Counted from the stretch's first letter, positions 8,073 to 17,000 are shown. The stretch is DNA of 64,000 bases from Evansella clarkii (GCF_002019695.1 NZ_KV917376.1:3664282-3728281); one strand, 5' to 3'. Numbers and translations are program-made. Notes: generated from the letters alone by a model not told the origin.

Positions 8073-8621
8073 GTGAGTTTATCTATTCAAACATATTTGG
8101 AAGATTTCCCTTTTCTGGACGATGCAGGCGAAAGTAAATATATTAGCTTAAATGATGATTATGTTCATGAGGTATTCGCTCTAATGTATAAGATGAATGG
8201 TGGTCATCTTTACGGTGGAATTACTTTTACTTTAAATGGGCAAAACTTATTTAAAAAGATTGTTGATACAGATGATCTCTTTGCAACCTGGTCCTCCCTG
8301 CTGTCTTACTATGAAAAAGAAGGTTTTCAACCAGAGCAGCCACATGATCTGTTTTTTGGTCAAATTAATTTTATTGCCAAAAATGGAACTGATATTAAAA
8401 ATCCACAAGTTCAATTTATCCATCATTACGAACGAACTACCACAGAATGGCTTCCACTTCAGGATGTAAAGGATGCTATTAGAAAAGGGTTTCTGGAGTA
8501 TATGGAGATCGTAAAAGAAGATGTTATTAATAACCGTATTTATGAAGACGGCGATACATTTGATATGCATCCTTCTTTGCCTGACCTATTAGAAAGTTTT
8601 AAAGAATTTAAAAGCAGCTAG
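8073..8621 (+). CDS. Hypothetical protein (182 aa)
   Basis: A soluble acidic 182-residue protein that I do not recognise. It begins MSLSIQTYLEDFPFLDDAGESKY and ends with a helical LPDLLESFKEFKSS. It has no signal peptide or membrane helix. The GTG start at 8073 has GGAGGAG five bases upstream. It is the last complete plus-strand gene before the long minus-strand array. Its overall look is that of uncharacterised immunity-like or SMI1-type accessory proteins, but no diagnostic motif supports that. Confidence 0.6.
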   Translation: MSLSIQTYLEDFPFLDDAGESKYISLNDDYVHEVFALMYKMNGGHLYGGITFTLNGQNLFKKIVDTDDLFATWSSLLSYYEKEGFQPEQPHDLFFGQINFIAKNGTDIKNPQVQFIHHYERTTTEWLPLQDVKDAIRKGFLEYMEIVKEDVINNRIYEDGDTFDMHPSLPDLLESFKEFKSS

Positions 8622-8719
8622 TAGATTTTACACTTCTTGTTTGTATATACAATCTTATAATCCGGAAAGGCAAGCCGATTCATAAAGAAGGAATAAAAAT
8701 TAAAAGAGTTCATATATAA

Positions 8720-9016
8720 CTAATTAGCCCGCTCAAAACTCCTTATTATAAAACCTTGTTTCTTCGCATAATCATTAATTGAGCTAAGTAGTTTACTTTT
8801 AGAAATGGCAAATGAATTATGGATTTCTCTTTTTTTATCAATTACGTATTCTTCAAAAACAATAAAGTTTAATAAATCCATTTTTTTAACAACAAATTGG
8901 TTACATTCATATTCCCCACATCTGATATTACCAGAATATATAAAACGAATAATTCCATCATAATATTCCTGTTCAGAGATCTCAGTCACCAGGAATTCTT
9001 GCAGTGTTTCCTGCAT
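8720..9016 (-). CDS. Hypothetical protein (98 aa)
   Basis: A 98-residue soluble protein, not recognised. It contains two cysteines in IRCGEYECNQF and a basic, helical C-terminus. The ribosome binding site is weak (AGAGAA). It is the distal member of the minus-strand array, and no repeat module follows it. Confidence 0.5.
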   Translation of the reverse strand: MQETLQEFLVTEISEQEYYDGIIRFIYSGNIRCGEYECNQFVVKKMDLLNFIVFEEYVIDKKREIHNSFAISKSKLLSSINDYAKKQGFIIRSFERAN

Positions 9017-9048
9017 TTAAGCACATTCTCTGCAAAATATTTCTTAAT

Positions 9049-9265
9049 TTATATGGTAAATTCAAACCCCGTTTTCTTTTTGTAAGGTGGTTTGTACTCT
9101 TTGAAGACTAATTTATAATTAGAAGTATCGTGAGGCAAAGCTGGTGATACAATCAAGGTATATGATTCGTGTCCGCCAGATCCTCCTTCTGACCCGGAAA
9201 ATAAAAACGCTATGCAATGCCATATCTTACTACTTGTAATAAGAAAGATAGTATTTCACTCTCCT
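9049..9265 (-). pseudogene. Mosaic gene remnant
   Basis: From 9049 to about 9245 the minus strand encodes a coherent C-terminal protein piece (WHCIAFLFSGSEGGSGGHES... ending FEFTI) without a start. Its 5' end joins a sequence, GGAGGAGAGTGAAATA..CTATCTTTCTTATTA (9236-9265), that is also the start of the M50-like gene at 12386-12420. It looks like two different genes fused by deletion or recombination in the array. Confidence 0.5.
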
Positions 9266-9411
9266 CCTCGCATTTTTACAAATCTTCGGTTGCTGAATAC
9301 AGACTGCCAAAACTAGCTGTCGTACCCGTTTGCTAGAGCACACTAATTAAATGCTCATTTTCTTCATTAACTATATTTTTACAACATGAGATCCGCTAGT
9401 TAAAGTTAATA
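9266..9411. other. Spacer with array-type motif
   Basis: No gene is seen. On the minus strand GCTCTAGCAAACGGGTACGACAGCTAG (about 9310-9336, given here in part) resembles the CAAACGGG-type motif found behind other genes of the array. Confidence 0.3.
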
Positions 9412-9666
9412 TTAAACATAAAGAGCCAGACCTAGACCAACATAAAAAGTCCAAGGGTTATCTTCTTTTTTTCTATTAAATGTTCGTATTGTAATTAGTC
9501 CGAAAGTCAATGTGCATATTGGAATTACAACAAAAACAGGACCAAAAAGAAATGAAATAAGCCCCATTAACATTGTAGTTACCCCATAAGGATTTTGTTT
9601 TTTTGATAAATATCTTTCCTCTTCTTCCGTCAAATCGTCTAATTTATGTGAGGGTTTATTACTCAA
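9412..9666 (-). CDS. Small membrane protein (84 aa)
   Basis: An 84-residue protein with an acidic cytoplasmic N-terminus (LDDLTEEEERYLSKKQN) followed by two long hydrophobic helices (residues about 28-60) and a hydrophobic C-terminus. This layout resembles small DUF4190-like membrane proteins of Bacillus, but I cannot confirm it. The start is a TTG at 9666 preceded by GGTGGGCGG. Confidence 0.5.
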   Translation of the reverse strand: MSNKPSHKLDDLTEEEERYLSKKQNPYGVTTMLMGLISFLFGPVFVVIPICTLTFGLITIRTFNRKKEDNPWTFYVGLGLALYV

Positions 9667-9778
9667 CCGCCCACCGCCTTTATTAATAGTTTGTGTACAT
9701 TTTTTATAGTGCCTAAATCATAAAATCACTATGGTTTAAAAGTAACTATTTAGCAAAGGGAAAATGTTTTGCTTATTA

Positions 9779-10246
9779 TTAAAAACTATGTTCTTCAATC
9801 AAATCAATATTTCGTTTGTTAGATGTATAGTTTTTTAATTGGTTTTGTATATTTCCATATAGTTCTATTTTCTCTAATTCCCCCAGTGGCATCCAACTAA
9901 CACCGGTCTGGTTAGGGTCAGGTTTTACAGGTAATTTAGGAAATGAACCCTCCTTAATAGTGCAATCAAACATCATCACTATTGTGTGGGTCTCACCAAA
10001 TTTGTTGTAATTAAGGTGAGGTACATATTCATAAACAAAGGCTATTGGACCTACTTCTATGTCAACACACGCTTCTTCCCTTGCTTCCCGTTTTACTGCT
10101 TCTATAAGTGATTCTTTTGGTTCCACCCCACCAGCAGGTAAATCATAAACAACCCCTCTAATAGGGTCATTATATTCAGTCAATAAAATTAAACTATCTT
10201 TTATAATGAGTGCACCTGCTCGTACCCTTATATGTTTTGACAACAT
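9779..10246 (-). CDS. Nudix hydrolase (ADP-ribose pyrophosphatase-like)
   Basis: A 155-residue Nudix protein predicted to hydrolyse a nucleoside diphosphate linked to another moiety. The Nudix box reads GGVEPKESLIEAVKREAREEAC; the usual Gly after REAREE-x is replaced by Cys. The flanking order VRAGALIIKDSLILL and YDLPAGGVE resembles NudF/ADP-ribose pyrophosphatases. I start it at the ATG at 10246, after GAGAGGATG, rather than at the upstream in-frame codon at 10306, which overlaps the HAD gene. It follows the HAD phosphatase gene by 35 bases and may be co-transcribed with it. Confidence 0.8.
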   Translation of the reverse strand: MLSKHIRVRAGALIIKDSLILLTEYNDPIRGVVYDLPAGGVEPKESLIEAVKREAREEACVDIEVGPIAFVYEYVPHLNYNKFGETHTIVMMFDCTIKEGSFPKLPVKPDPNQTGVSWMPLGELEKIELYGNIQNQLKNYTSNKRNIDLIEEHSF

Positions 10247-10281
10247 TAGCACATCCTCTCGCAAACCAGAATACGAATATA

Positions 10282-10812
10282 TTAAAACTGACGATATAAT
10301 ATCCAATTTACTGCATCAACTAAATCTTCAGCAATGTATTCTATCTCAATGTCTCTTATTTTATGATAGTGTTCGCTCAATGCTGCCTCACCTGCCCCGG
10401 TTTTTACAAGTATTTTTTTACAATCAACTTTAGAAGCAGCCAATATATCACTCCATCTGTCACCTATGACAACACAATTTCTCAATTCCAATTTGTGTTT
10501 GTTAGCCCCATTAAGCAACATACCTGTTTTAGGCTTTCTGCATCTGCAATCTTCATCATGATTATGCGGGCAGATGAAGATATCATCAAAACCAAATTCC
10601 GTTAATTCTTCAATAAAGTCTGCTACTGCAGCTTTTCCTTGTGAAATTCCAGGTTGATTAGTAAATGAAAATACTTTTATTCCATTTTCTTTTAATTTGC
10701 CTATTAGTTCATAAGAAAAAGGAAATAAATTAAAATCTCCAGGATAGTGTACTGTATCATCCCCACCTATAGTTCCGTCGCGATCTAAAAAGACTGCCTC
10801 AATTTTTAACAT
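10282..10812 (-). CDS. HAD-IIIA phosphatase (GmhB-like)
   Basis: A 176-residue HAD-superfamily phosphatase resembling D-glycero-D-manno-heptose-1,7-bisphosphate phosphatase and histidinol-phosphatase. Motif I is FLDRDGT with D10 nucleophile and D12; motif II is the Thr of FTNQ (T51); the family's zinc site is formed by C81, H83, C89 and C91 in CPHNHDEDCRC, followed by RKPKTGM; motif IV is GDRWSDI. The length fits GmhB. Heptose synthesis is unusual in this lineage and no partner genes are nearby, so the true substrate is unknown. It is probably co-transcribed with the Nudix gene downstream. Confidence 0.85.
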   Translation of the reverse strand: MLKIEAVFLDRDGTIGGDDTVHYPGDFNLFPFSYELIGKLKENGIKVFSFTNQPGISQGKAAVADFIEELTEFGFDDIFICPHNHDEDCRCRKPKTGMLLNGANKHKLELRNCVVIGDRWSDILAASKVDCKKILVKTGAGEAALSEHYHKIRDIEIEYIAEDLVDAVNWILYRQF

Positions 10813-10901
10813 TAAAATAAGTCTCCTTTTAAGCTTAAAAGAGTTAATAAAATAGCTTCCTTTGCCATTGCTCTCCCTTAGTTAAGTACACTTTTAACAA
10901 T

Positions 10902-11387
10902 CTACTTCCAAACTTTATCTAATTTATCTGAATAGAATTCAATTGCTTTTTTGTAACTGGAAATTTCAGGGTCTTTCGTCGTCTCTATTAAGCATTTTAA
11001 TAATAACTCCATAGCTTTAGTATGTTCATTGAGATTATATAAAGTCATCGAATAAAACGTTTGCATTGCTCTATTATCAGGAAATAGTTCAATCCCTTTC
11101 TGAAGTGTGCTTTTTGACTTTTTATAATCTCCTAATGTTCTGTATGTACTACCCAATCCCAATAAGGCCCCTTCTAAATCCGCAGGAGGCAATCCAATCC
11201 TAATAGCATTTTCATAAAAGGATACTGCTTTAGCTTCTTCTCCTAAAATGTCCAGACTCCACGCACATTGGTAATTAATCAAGGCATTATTAGGAGAATC
11301 CTCTGCTAATCTCATTAGTAATTCGTTTGATTCTATGTGATGTCCCCTGTTCCGTAAATCGATTGCTTTCTCTAATTCCTTATTCAT
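10902..11387 (-). CDS. Tetratricopeptide repeat protein
   Basis: A 161-residue protein made of about four TPR motifs, for example LINYQCAWSLDILGEEAKAVSFYENAI and the LGSTYRTLGDYKKSKSTLQKGIELFP block. TPR proteins act as protein-interaction scaffolds, and nothing shows the partner. I start at the ATG at 11387, with GGAG nine bases upstream, instead of the earlier ATG at 11396, which nearly touches that site. No signal peptide is present. Confidence 0.7.
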   Translation of the reverse strand: MNKELEKAIDLRNRGHHIESNELLMRLAEDSPNNALINYQCAWSLDILGEEAKAVSFYENAIRIGLPPADLEGALLGLGSTYRTLGDYKKSKSTLQKGIELFPDNRAMQTFYSMTLYNLNEHTKAMELLLKCLIETTKDPEISSYKKAIEFYSDKLDKVWK

Positions 11388-11434
11388 TACTTTCATCTCC
11401 GATACTATATCTGTTTACTCTCCTAAGCTCTTCT

Positions 11435-11881
11435 TTACTTAGAAGAAGAGATAGGTTGTTTTAAGGTCTCTACATTCTTTAAAATTAAATCATCAAAAAT
11501 CCCGAGATCATTTTTCATTTTAATAAAACCTTCTTCGTCAAGAGGACCAAATACCTCTCCATTTTTAAACTCTATTATCCAATAATAAAAATCATCATTA
11601 TTAGGAATTTGATAACCATTACTACTACTTGGGTCGTTCATTAAACCTAGTTGTTTTGCAAGAATATAGTTATCATCCCAGGCCACCTCGGTTACTTTTT
11701 TTGGAATTATATCACTTCCCCAATTCGATTCACTGATTTTCGGTGCAATCGTAACTTGGTGAGCAGATGTCCTCACAATAGAGTAATCTCCTGGCAGGTC
11801 ATAACTATAATCAGCCAAACCAGCACAACCTGTTAACATCATGATGAAAAACACCAGCATTTTCGAATATAGCTTAGACAA
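11435..11881 (-). CDS. Lipoprotein, DUF3997-like
   Basis: A 148-residue lipoprotein. The N-terminal signal peptide ends in the lipobox LTGC (Cys at residue 19). The mature part starts AGLADYSYDLPGDYSIVRTSAHQ and resembles the DUF3997 family known from Bacillus; the family name is from memory and unchecked. The TTG start at 11881 follows GAGGTGGG. It is likely anchored on the outer face of the membrane; function unknown. Confidence 0.65.
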   Translation of the reverse strand: MSKLYSKMLVFFIMMLTGCAGLADYSYDLPGDYSIVRTSAHQVTIAPKISESNWGSDIIPKKVTEVAWDDNYILAKQLGLMNDPSSSNGYQIPNNDDFYYWIIEFKNGEVFGPLDEEGFIKMKNDLGIFDDLILKNVETLKQPISSSK

Positions 11882-11934
11882 TTTCCCACCTCATTTTGTG
11901 CATAGCGCTTAAAATTGCGCGAGTTGTAAAGGAG

Positions 11935-12413
11935 TTATTTCATTTTCAGTAAACTAAGCAACTGTAATCCGTCTGAGGGACGCCCTCCTAACGGACCAAA
12001 CCAACGAGGATAGGTCATAGGAATAGCCGTAAATAAAAAATTTACTAAATTAAAGATTATTATTCCATTTATTACATAACGCAAATTCCCTTGAGGCACG
12101 TCCTGCACTATTATCGAAGAAATACAAACAAGCAGTAGAGACATCAAAGGCCCACCGGCTAACGCAGATATCTTTTGTGCTTTATTCAGATTGTGGTCCC
12201 AGCTGCAATACCCAAAGTAAGACCAATGTATATGAAAATGCAGCCTTCCTAATCTGAAATTTTGTTTGTTTTTCTCACCCCAATAACCCAAATAGATTCT
12301 TGCGTGCGATCTGGAGGATGAAACAACGCCAATGCCATGTCCTATTTCATGCAATAAGATAGATAAAGGAATTATAAAGATGTAAAATAATAAGAAAGAT
12401 AGTATTATTTCAC
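11935..12413 (-). pseudogene. M50-like membrane metalloprotease, start disrupted
   Basis: The frame encodes a hydrophobic N-terminal helix, then HEIGHG (the HExxH zinc motif), then two more helices with an AxxxGGPLMSLLL segment, the pattern of site-2-protease/M50-like proteins. Translation should begin at GTG 12413 behind GGAGGAGA, but GTG-AAA is followed at once by TAA. One missing A in the A-run would restore MKIILSFLL. Without it, only a TTG inside the HExxH region or a non-standard ATA start is available. I therefore call it disrupted; a sequencing error in the A-run is the alternative. Confidence 0.55.
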
Positions 12414-12470
12414 TCTCCTCCTTCCATTATTCTTTTCTTTTTGTTGCTAAATAAGCGCATATCGCATCCT

Positions 12471-12868
12471 TTACTTGAATACGGATTGAAGCATTAAAGC
12501 AACTTCTTTCGGCTTAACATCAATAGCCGATAATTCATCTAAATCTACCCACATAGGCAGATATGTACCTCGAGCTCTATTCTCAGCTGCATACTCTTCG
12601 CTGCGTCCAGTTCCGTATTCTCCACCAATTATTTCAGATAAGAAAAAGTATTGGGTTCCGTTGAATTCAATCCTTGCAATGCAGTCATTTACTTTCACTT
12701 CTACTCCTAATTCTTCAAATGCTTCTCTTCTCGCTCCGTCTTCTGGTGTCTCTCCATCTTCTATCCCGCCACCAGGAAAGACATAATATACTTTTCCCTC
12801 TCTAATTCTTTTTATTAGTCCAACCTTTTTATTTACTATTATTACAACACTGAAGTTCTGTCCCGCAT
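12471..12868 (-). pseudogene. Nudix hydrolase, frameshifted near its start
   Basis: A Nudix protein of about 132 residues: ATG at 12868 behind AAGGGGGAAAGG, MRDRTSV, then strand VVIIVNKKVGLIKR, and the Nudix box GGGIEDGETPEDGARREAFEEL. After codon 7 the DNA reads TCAGTGTTGTAA; two surplus bases (TG duplication) shift the frame into a stop, while the rest stays open in another frame to 12471. The C-terminal part (IARIEFNGTQYFFL) matches the family. The first intact start in the long frame (12698) lies after the Nudix box, so the protein would lack its active site. Confidence 0.75.
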
Positions 12869-12958
12869 CCCCTTTCCCCCTTGATCAAATCCTTTTAAAG
12901 AATGCTCCTTGTTACTTCAATAAGACTAGCGTCAGTTTCTATTAATCCCTTTCGTTAG

Positions 12959-13717
12959 TTAAATTAACTCTTTTAATCTCTTCATTGCAGAATATACCGT
13001 GAGTCTGTGGAATGAAATCAGTTTATTTTTATAAATTACTGCATAGATTCCATAAGGGGTAGGTGAAAGTTTCAGCAATTCTTCTCTGTCCCTTAAGTCG
13101 ATAATCTTTGCTTTTATATTTAATTTGTTTGCTCCCTCTATAACATTGTCAGTTGCTATCTCTACAAATGGACACTGCTGCGTTCGCAGGATTGTTAACT
13201 CGTTAAATCTTTTCAACCTTTCATCCCAATCTTTTGGAAAATACGGGTCTGGAAAATCACCAAATTTATGTACAAGTAATTGAAAGCCATATGGAGCTTG
13301 TTCAATTTCAATAAAGTCATTTTTTAGAAAAACATCTTTACTTGGTGTCCAGGAAGTTTCAGGATTTGTAATGACGATTACTCCATTTTTCTTTTGTTCC
13401 TTTGCATCCTGAATACAATTATCAATCAATTTTGAAGCAAACCCTTTTCCTGTAACATTTACCCATAAACAATGAATAACCAAATAATTGTCCCCATGCA
13501 CAACTCTTGAAGAATATTCTATTGGCGTATATTCAACAAAGCCTGCTGGTTTATTATCATCCATTATTTTTATATATTTTAACCCATTATTAAAACTTTC
13601 TTTAAGCCATTTGTTTTTATTTGTATAACCTATTGATTTTGGTTTACTGCGAAGACAGTAACATCCGCCACTTTCCAGATTTTCTTCGTTTAACTCTACC
13701 ATTTCAATTGTTTGCAA
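12959..13717 (-). CDS. GNAT acetyltransferase with YoaP-type C-terminal domain
   Basis: A 252-residue two-domain protein resembling B. subtilis YoaP. Residues 1 to about 150 form a GNAT domain with the acetyl-CoA-binding stretch VNVTGKGFASKLIDNC. Residues about 155-250 form the YoaP domain, a thioredoxin-like segment (LTILRTQQCPFVEIATDNVIE) of unknown role. The predicted activity is acetyl transfer to an unknown amine. The ATG at 13717 has AGGAGGAGA upstream. It stands alone in the array. Confidence 0.8.
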   Translation of the reverse strand: MQTIEMVELNEENLESGGCYCLRSKPKSIGYTNKNKWLKESFNNGLKYIKIMDDNKPAGFVEYTPIEYSSRVVHGDNYLVIHCLWVNVTGKGFASKLIDNCIQDAKEQKKNGVIVITNPETSWTPSKDVFLKNDFIEIEQAPYGFQLLVHKFGDFPDPYFPKDWDERLKRFNELTILRTQQCPFVEIATDNVIEGANKLNIKAKIIDLRDREELLKLSPTPYGIYAVIYKNKLISFHRLTVYSAMKRLKELI

Positions 13718-13797
13718 TCTAATCTCCTCCTATTTGACTCTTATTAAGAAATTTCCTTGTTACTGTTTTTCTAATAGAGCGTTGTGGAGGTTGCCGT

Positions 13798-14250
13798 CTA
13801 AACTTTTAATATTAAAATAGCTTCACTTTCCTCTAACAACTCGCCTGTGTTTATGAAACCTAGTGACTCGTAGAAACGAATAGCCGAATAATTATCTGGC
13901 TCTGTAGAAAGACCAATATAATGACAGTCATCATTCTTTTTGAGCATATCTATCACTTGTTGCATTGCCGCTTTCCCGTATCCCTTTCTTTGAAATGAAA
14001 GATCAATCATAAACCTGGGAATCCAATATTTCCTCTCTTCAATCTCGTTTGGATCATTTTCAGTCATCACAAAACCTATAACTTCCTCATCCAAATGTAT
14101 TGCGTAAGGTGTTAAATTGGGATCTACCTTAGACTCTGCAATGGAATAAACATTAGGAGCAATTCGATCAACTTGATCCTCCGCTAATTTTAGTTCCAGG
14201 CATTTATACAAGTTTTTCACCGTTAATTCCTGAATGGATATTTGAGCCAT
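13798..14250 (-). CDS. GNAT acetyltransferase (diamine/spermidine type)
   Basis: A 150-residue GNAT enzyme. The acetyl-CoA motif reads FQRKGYGKAAMQQVID, preceded by a catalytic strand RFMIDLSF and followed by NYSAIRFYESLGF. Its layout resembles the polyamine acetyltransferases BltD and PaiA of B. subtilis, but substrate choice is inference. The start is taken at the second Met (14250), seven bases after AAGGAG, rather than at 14256. Confidence 0.78.
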   Translation of the reverse strand: MAQISIQELTVKNLYKCLELKLAEDQVDRIAPNVYSIAESKVDPNLTPYAIHLDEEVIGFVMTENDPNEIEERKYWIPRFMIDLSFQRKGYGKAAMQQVIDMLKKNDDCHYIGLSTEPDNYSAIRFYESLGFINTGELLEESEAILILKV

Positions 14251-14299
14251 AAGCATTCTCCTTTAAATAACATGTAGTAGTATGATTCTATGAAATCCA

Positions 14300-14602
14300 T
14301 CATTTAAATAACATCTCACCATATATTTCATACCAAACGTTCTCCATAATAGTTAATAATATTATAGCTGCCATAAAAGCTATTGTTGAGAGTATAACTT
14401 TGTTGCGTGATCGGATATTGAAACGTCTATATAACTTAACAAGCAGACTGATTAGCAGAAAATAGACAGGAAATACTATAAATGTTGCTATTAAATCAAC
14501 AATAGAAAACGGTTTGCTAATGAAAGGATCAGAATAGATGTTTAAAAGAAGGAGTGCAATTAATAAGAGAAATTGATAAATAAAAAATTTAACAGGACTC
14601 AT
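14300..14602 (-). CDS. Small membrane protein (100 aa)
   Basis: A 100-residue protein with three hydrophobic helices (about 5-24, 33-57, 69-90) separated by a basic loop YRRFNIRSRNKV. I do not recognise it. It lies 51 bases after the gene ending at 14654 and may share its transcript. Confidence 0.55.
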   Translation of the reverse strand: MSPVKFFIYQFLLLIALLLLNIYSDPFISKPFSIVDLIATFIVFPVYFLLISLLVKLYRRFNIRSRNKVILSTIAFMAAIILLTIMENVWYEIYGEMLFK

Positions 14603-14653
14603 TAGGATTAGGACCCCTTCTCTGTGGTGTTAAGCTTCCCATTTTAAAAAAAT

Positions 14654-15058
14654 TTAAGGACGTAGAGTAATAACTTCTTCAAATTCAGTCTCGCCATCGA
14701 TCCAAAGCAAGATAAGCTCTAATATATCTTTTTCGCCTGGTTGTTCTCCGAATGCTGCAAACTCAATATCTCCTTCTACTCTTTCAGACCTTGGTTGTTT
14801 TTCTGCACCTGGCTCACCATCTCCAGTACTTTGGACACCATTTATTTTGAATTCTCTATAAGTTATTATTGGTTCTCCTTCAGCTTTCCACTGTAATGTT
14901 CCAAACCACCTTTCCTTTATCCCTTCTTGTTCATAAATTGCAATCCATTTCCCATCTTCACTCTCACCAACCCACGCATTTGGTTGTAAACTAGAATAAA
15001 TGAACCAACTTAAACCAATAAGTAATACAATAACTAGACTAATAAGTTTCTTTTTCAT
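14654..15058 (-). CDS. Membrane-anchored hypothetical protein (134 aa)
   Basis: A 134-residue protein with an N-terminal signal anchor (KKKLISLVIVLLIGLSWFIY) and an acidic extracytoplasmic domain starting near residue 27 (NAWVGESEDGKW). It has no lipobox cysteine. Not recognised. AAGGAGTCC lies upstream of the ATG. Confidence 0.6.
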   Translation of the reverse strand: MKKKLISLVIVLLIGLSWFIYSSLQPNAWVGESEDGKWIAIYEQEGIKERWFGTLQWKAEGEPIITYREFKINGVQSTGDGEPGAEKQPRSERVEGDIEFAAFGEQPGEKDILELILLWIDGETEFEEVITLRP

Positions 15059-15239
15059 ATAAGGACTCCTTATTAAATATCCTCTTTATTAGAATGCTCA
15101 TTAACTTATTGCACTATCGCTCCGTTAGTTCCCTATCAATATATTTTTTTCTCTTATTTCACCTAATTATCTTTTGTAATTATTTTCCTGATAAAAATAT
15201 TATACCACTTAATCACATAAAATTCTGACGTTTTTATAA

Positions 15240-15345
15240 GTTAAGATTCTGCAGTTAATTTATACATGAAAAGAGACTTCCATAATAATGGAAGTCCTGA
15301 ATATATCTATTCATTTTTAACTATTACTATCCAATCAAGTAAGAA
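15240..15345 (-). repeat. Array repeat module, divergent copy
   Basis: Minus-strand order: GGATAGTAATAGTTAAAAA, AGGACTTCCATTATTATGGAAGTCTCTTTT hairpin (given in part: ACTTCCAT/ATGGAAGT), then AATTAACTGCAGAATCTTAA. The order and spacing match the copy at 23484-23580, although the stem sequence differs. The surrounding gap 15059-15464 also holds AACTAACGGAGCGATAGT at about 15113-15131 (minus), the same motif that precedes other copies. No gene is seen in the gap. Confidence 0.5.
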
Positions 15346-15464
15346 GACTTGGATATTTTATTATTGGAATTTATATTCTTCAATGTCTCTGAAGATTGAA
15401 TTAATTATAAATAGGTGAGAGGCACAGCTATTGTAACTCTCGTCCCATACACGAATAATATCTA

Positions 15465-15941
15465 TTAATTATCTATTAAGGTTAACTCCCATTTTTCTTC
15501 GATAAGTTCTTTACTGGAAAGCATTTGAGTTTGAGTCTTCTTTAATTTAAATCCAACTCTTTCGTAGATTCTCCTTGCTGATTTAAGTTCACTATTAGTC
15601 CATAGAATAATGGTCTCAAATCCACTATCTTTGCTAAAGCTAATAGCTTTCTCTATTAACTTCTGTCCGTACCCAGTGCCTCGAACATTAGGTTCAACAA
15701 GAAATAAACCAAGTTGTGCAGTAGTGTCATTAACTTTTTTAATACTTACAGAACCACTTTGTTTTTCATTTAATTCTAAAATGAAGATGATTTCCTCTGG
15801 GTCTGATCGCTTAATAAACCCGTTAACACTTTCTTCTATGAAATCTCGAAAAGTTAAATCGTATCCAAATTCTTTTTTATATAGATTGTAGTGAGAATTT
15901 ACTATGTAATCTTTATCGTCTGCTCTATATTCTCTTATCAT
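15465..15941 (-). CDS. GNAT acetyltransferase
   Basis: A 158-residue GNAT enzyme with motif VRGTGYGQKLIEKAISF, the strand AQLGLFLVEP before it and SARRIYERVGFKL after it. The layout resembles the acetyltransferase halves of MarR-GNAT fusions, though no MarR part is present. Substrate unknown. The ATG follows AAAGGTG. It stands alone, followed by the repeat module at 15240. Confidence 0.8.
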   Translation of the reverse strand: MIREYRADDKDYIVNSHYNLYKKEFGYDLTFRDFIEESVNGFIKRSDPEEIIFILELNEKQSGSVSIKKVNDTTAQLGLFLVEPNVRGTGYGQKLIEKAISFSKDSGFETIILWTNSELKSARRIYERVGFKLKKTQTQMLSSKELIEEKWELTLIDN

Positions 15942-16097
15942 TTAATCACCTTTATTATCTTATTTCTCCTTCCCATTAACCGACATAAAAACAGCATATC
16001 TAAAAAGGGATAATAGCTTCTGACACCTTCATCGATAAGTACCCGCGGCAAGACAACACCACTCTCTTTCGAAAAAACTCGTTATTTATAAACCTAA

Positions 16098-16245
16098 CAT
16101 TTATTGGTAAATGTTTAAAGGGAAAATAAATACTCATTATGCTGCTTTCTGGACTTTCATATAGACAGTTTAATATTATTTTCCAATACACGGGTACAAA
16201 AAAAGAGCTGCAGCTTTGCAACTCACAATTTTCTTAACGCTGCCA
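16098..16245 (-). repeat. Array repeat module, double copy
   Basis: Contains the hairpin GAGTTGC...GCAGCTC followed by seven T (minus strand, 16222-16196), then GGAAAATAATATTAAAC and a second, degenerate unit CCAGAAAGCAGCATAAT. The whole stretch aligns with 19189-19345 over about 140 bases. It follows the hydrolase gene ending at 16275 and can terminate it. The region 15942-16274 contains no other supported feature. Confidence 0.75.
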
Positions 16246-16274
16246 TTTTAAGTGCAACCCATCATATTGTATTT

Positions 16275-17000
16275 TTAATCCATGTCAATCAATTTTTTTA
16301 TTGCTTGGATTACCGCGTCTGGTTCTTCTCTTTGTATATAATGGTTACTATTTTCTACAATTTTAAATTCACCATTATATGATATTTCCAGAATCTCTCT
16401 CTGCATTTCATTCCATAATTCTTGTGATTCTTTCGTATAATGTGCTTTTTTACCAGCTGAAAGAACAATAAGTGGGACTTCTATTTTTTTTCTGGTTTCT
16501 TTTAACTGATTAAGGCTTTCCATAAATTCATCATAATTACATTCATAGACGAATTGCTTATTGTACGCTTGTTGGAAATCTTGTGACATCGTCGGGAGAA
16601 ATCTTTCCCTGTAATCTTCAGGCGTAGAGTCAACCAATACAAGTCCTCTAACTTCATTCTCATTTTCAGTCGCAAAAATTCGCATATTAACTCCACCGAA
16701 TGAATGACCTACTAATATGTAGGGAGGTTGAATCCCGGATTCAATCAGAAGTGTTTTTAATTCTTTTACCATCTCACGACTAGTTCTGGGGTTAGAACTA
16801 GGTGCACTTTTCCCTAGTCCAGCTCTGTCATAAATAAGAACATTAGTGAACATTGAAATGTCCTCGATCACTGAATCCCAAGTCTCGGAATTATCTCCAT
16901 ATCCAGCGTCCATTATAACTGTCGGCTTCCCGTAATTTTCACAGTAAAATTTCGCATATAGTTTAAAATCATTTATTTGAAGAAACATTTCCTTAGACAT
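16275..17000 (-). CDS. Alpha/beta-fold hydrolase
   Basis: A 241-residue alpha/beta hydrolase. The nucleophile elbow is GHSFGG with S100; the oxyanion-loop region reads MDAGYGDNSETW; a late His in NSNHYIQRE completes the triad. It is a complete single-domain protein without a signal peptide. The substrate (ester, lactone or haloalkane) cannot be told. The ATG at 17000 follows a GAGAGGAA site. It is a single-gene unit followed by a repeat module. Confidence 0.82.
   Translation of the reverse strand: MSKEMFLQINDFKLYAKFYCENYGKPTVIMDAGYGDNSETWDSVIEDISMFTNVLIYDRAGLGKSAPSSNPRTSREMVKELKTLLIESGIQPPYILVGHSFGGVNMRIFATENENEVRGLVLVDSTPEDYRERFLPTMSQDFQQAYNKQFVYECNYDEFMESLNQLKETRKKIEVPLIVLSAGKKAHYTKESQELWNEMQREILEISYNGEFKIVENSNHYIQREEPDAVIQAIKKLIDMD

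Noticed and set aside
16000-16221. Minus-strand open frame of 73 residues
   Set aside because: It lies entirely in a repeat module and its translation changes completely in the homologous copy at 19189.
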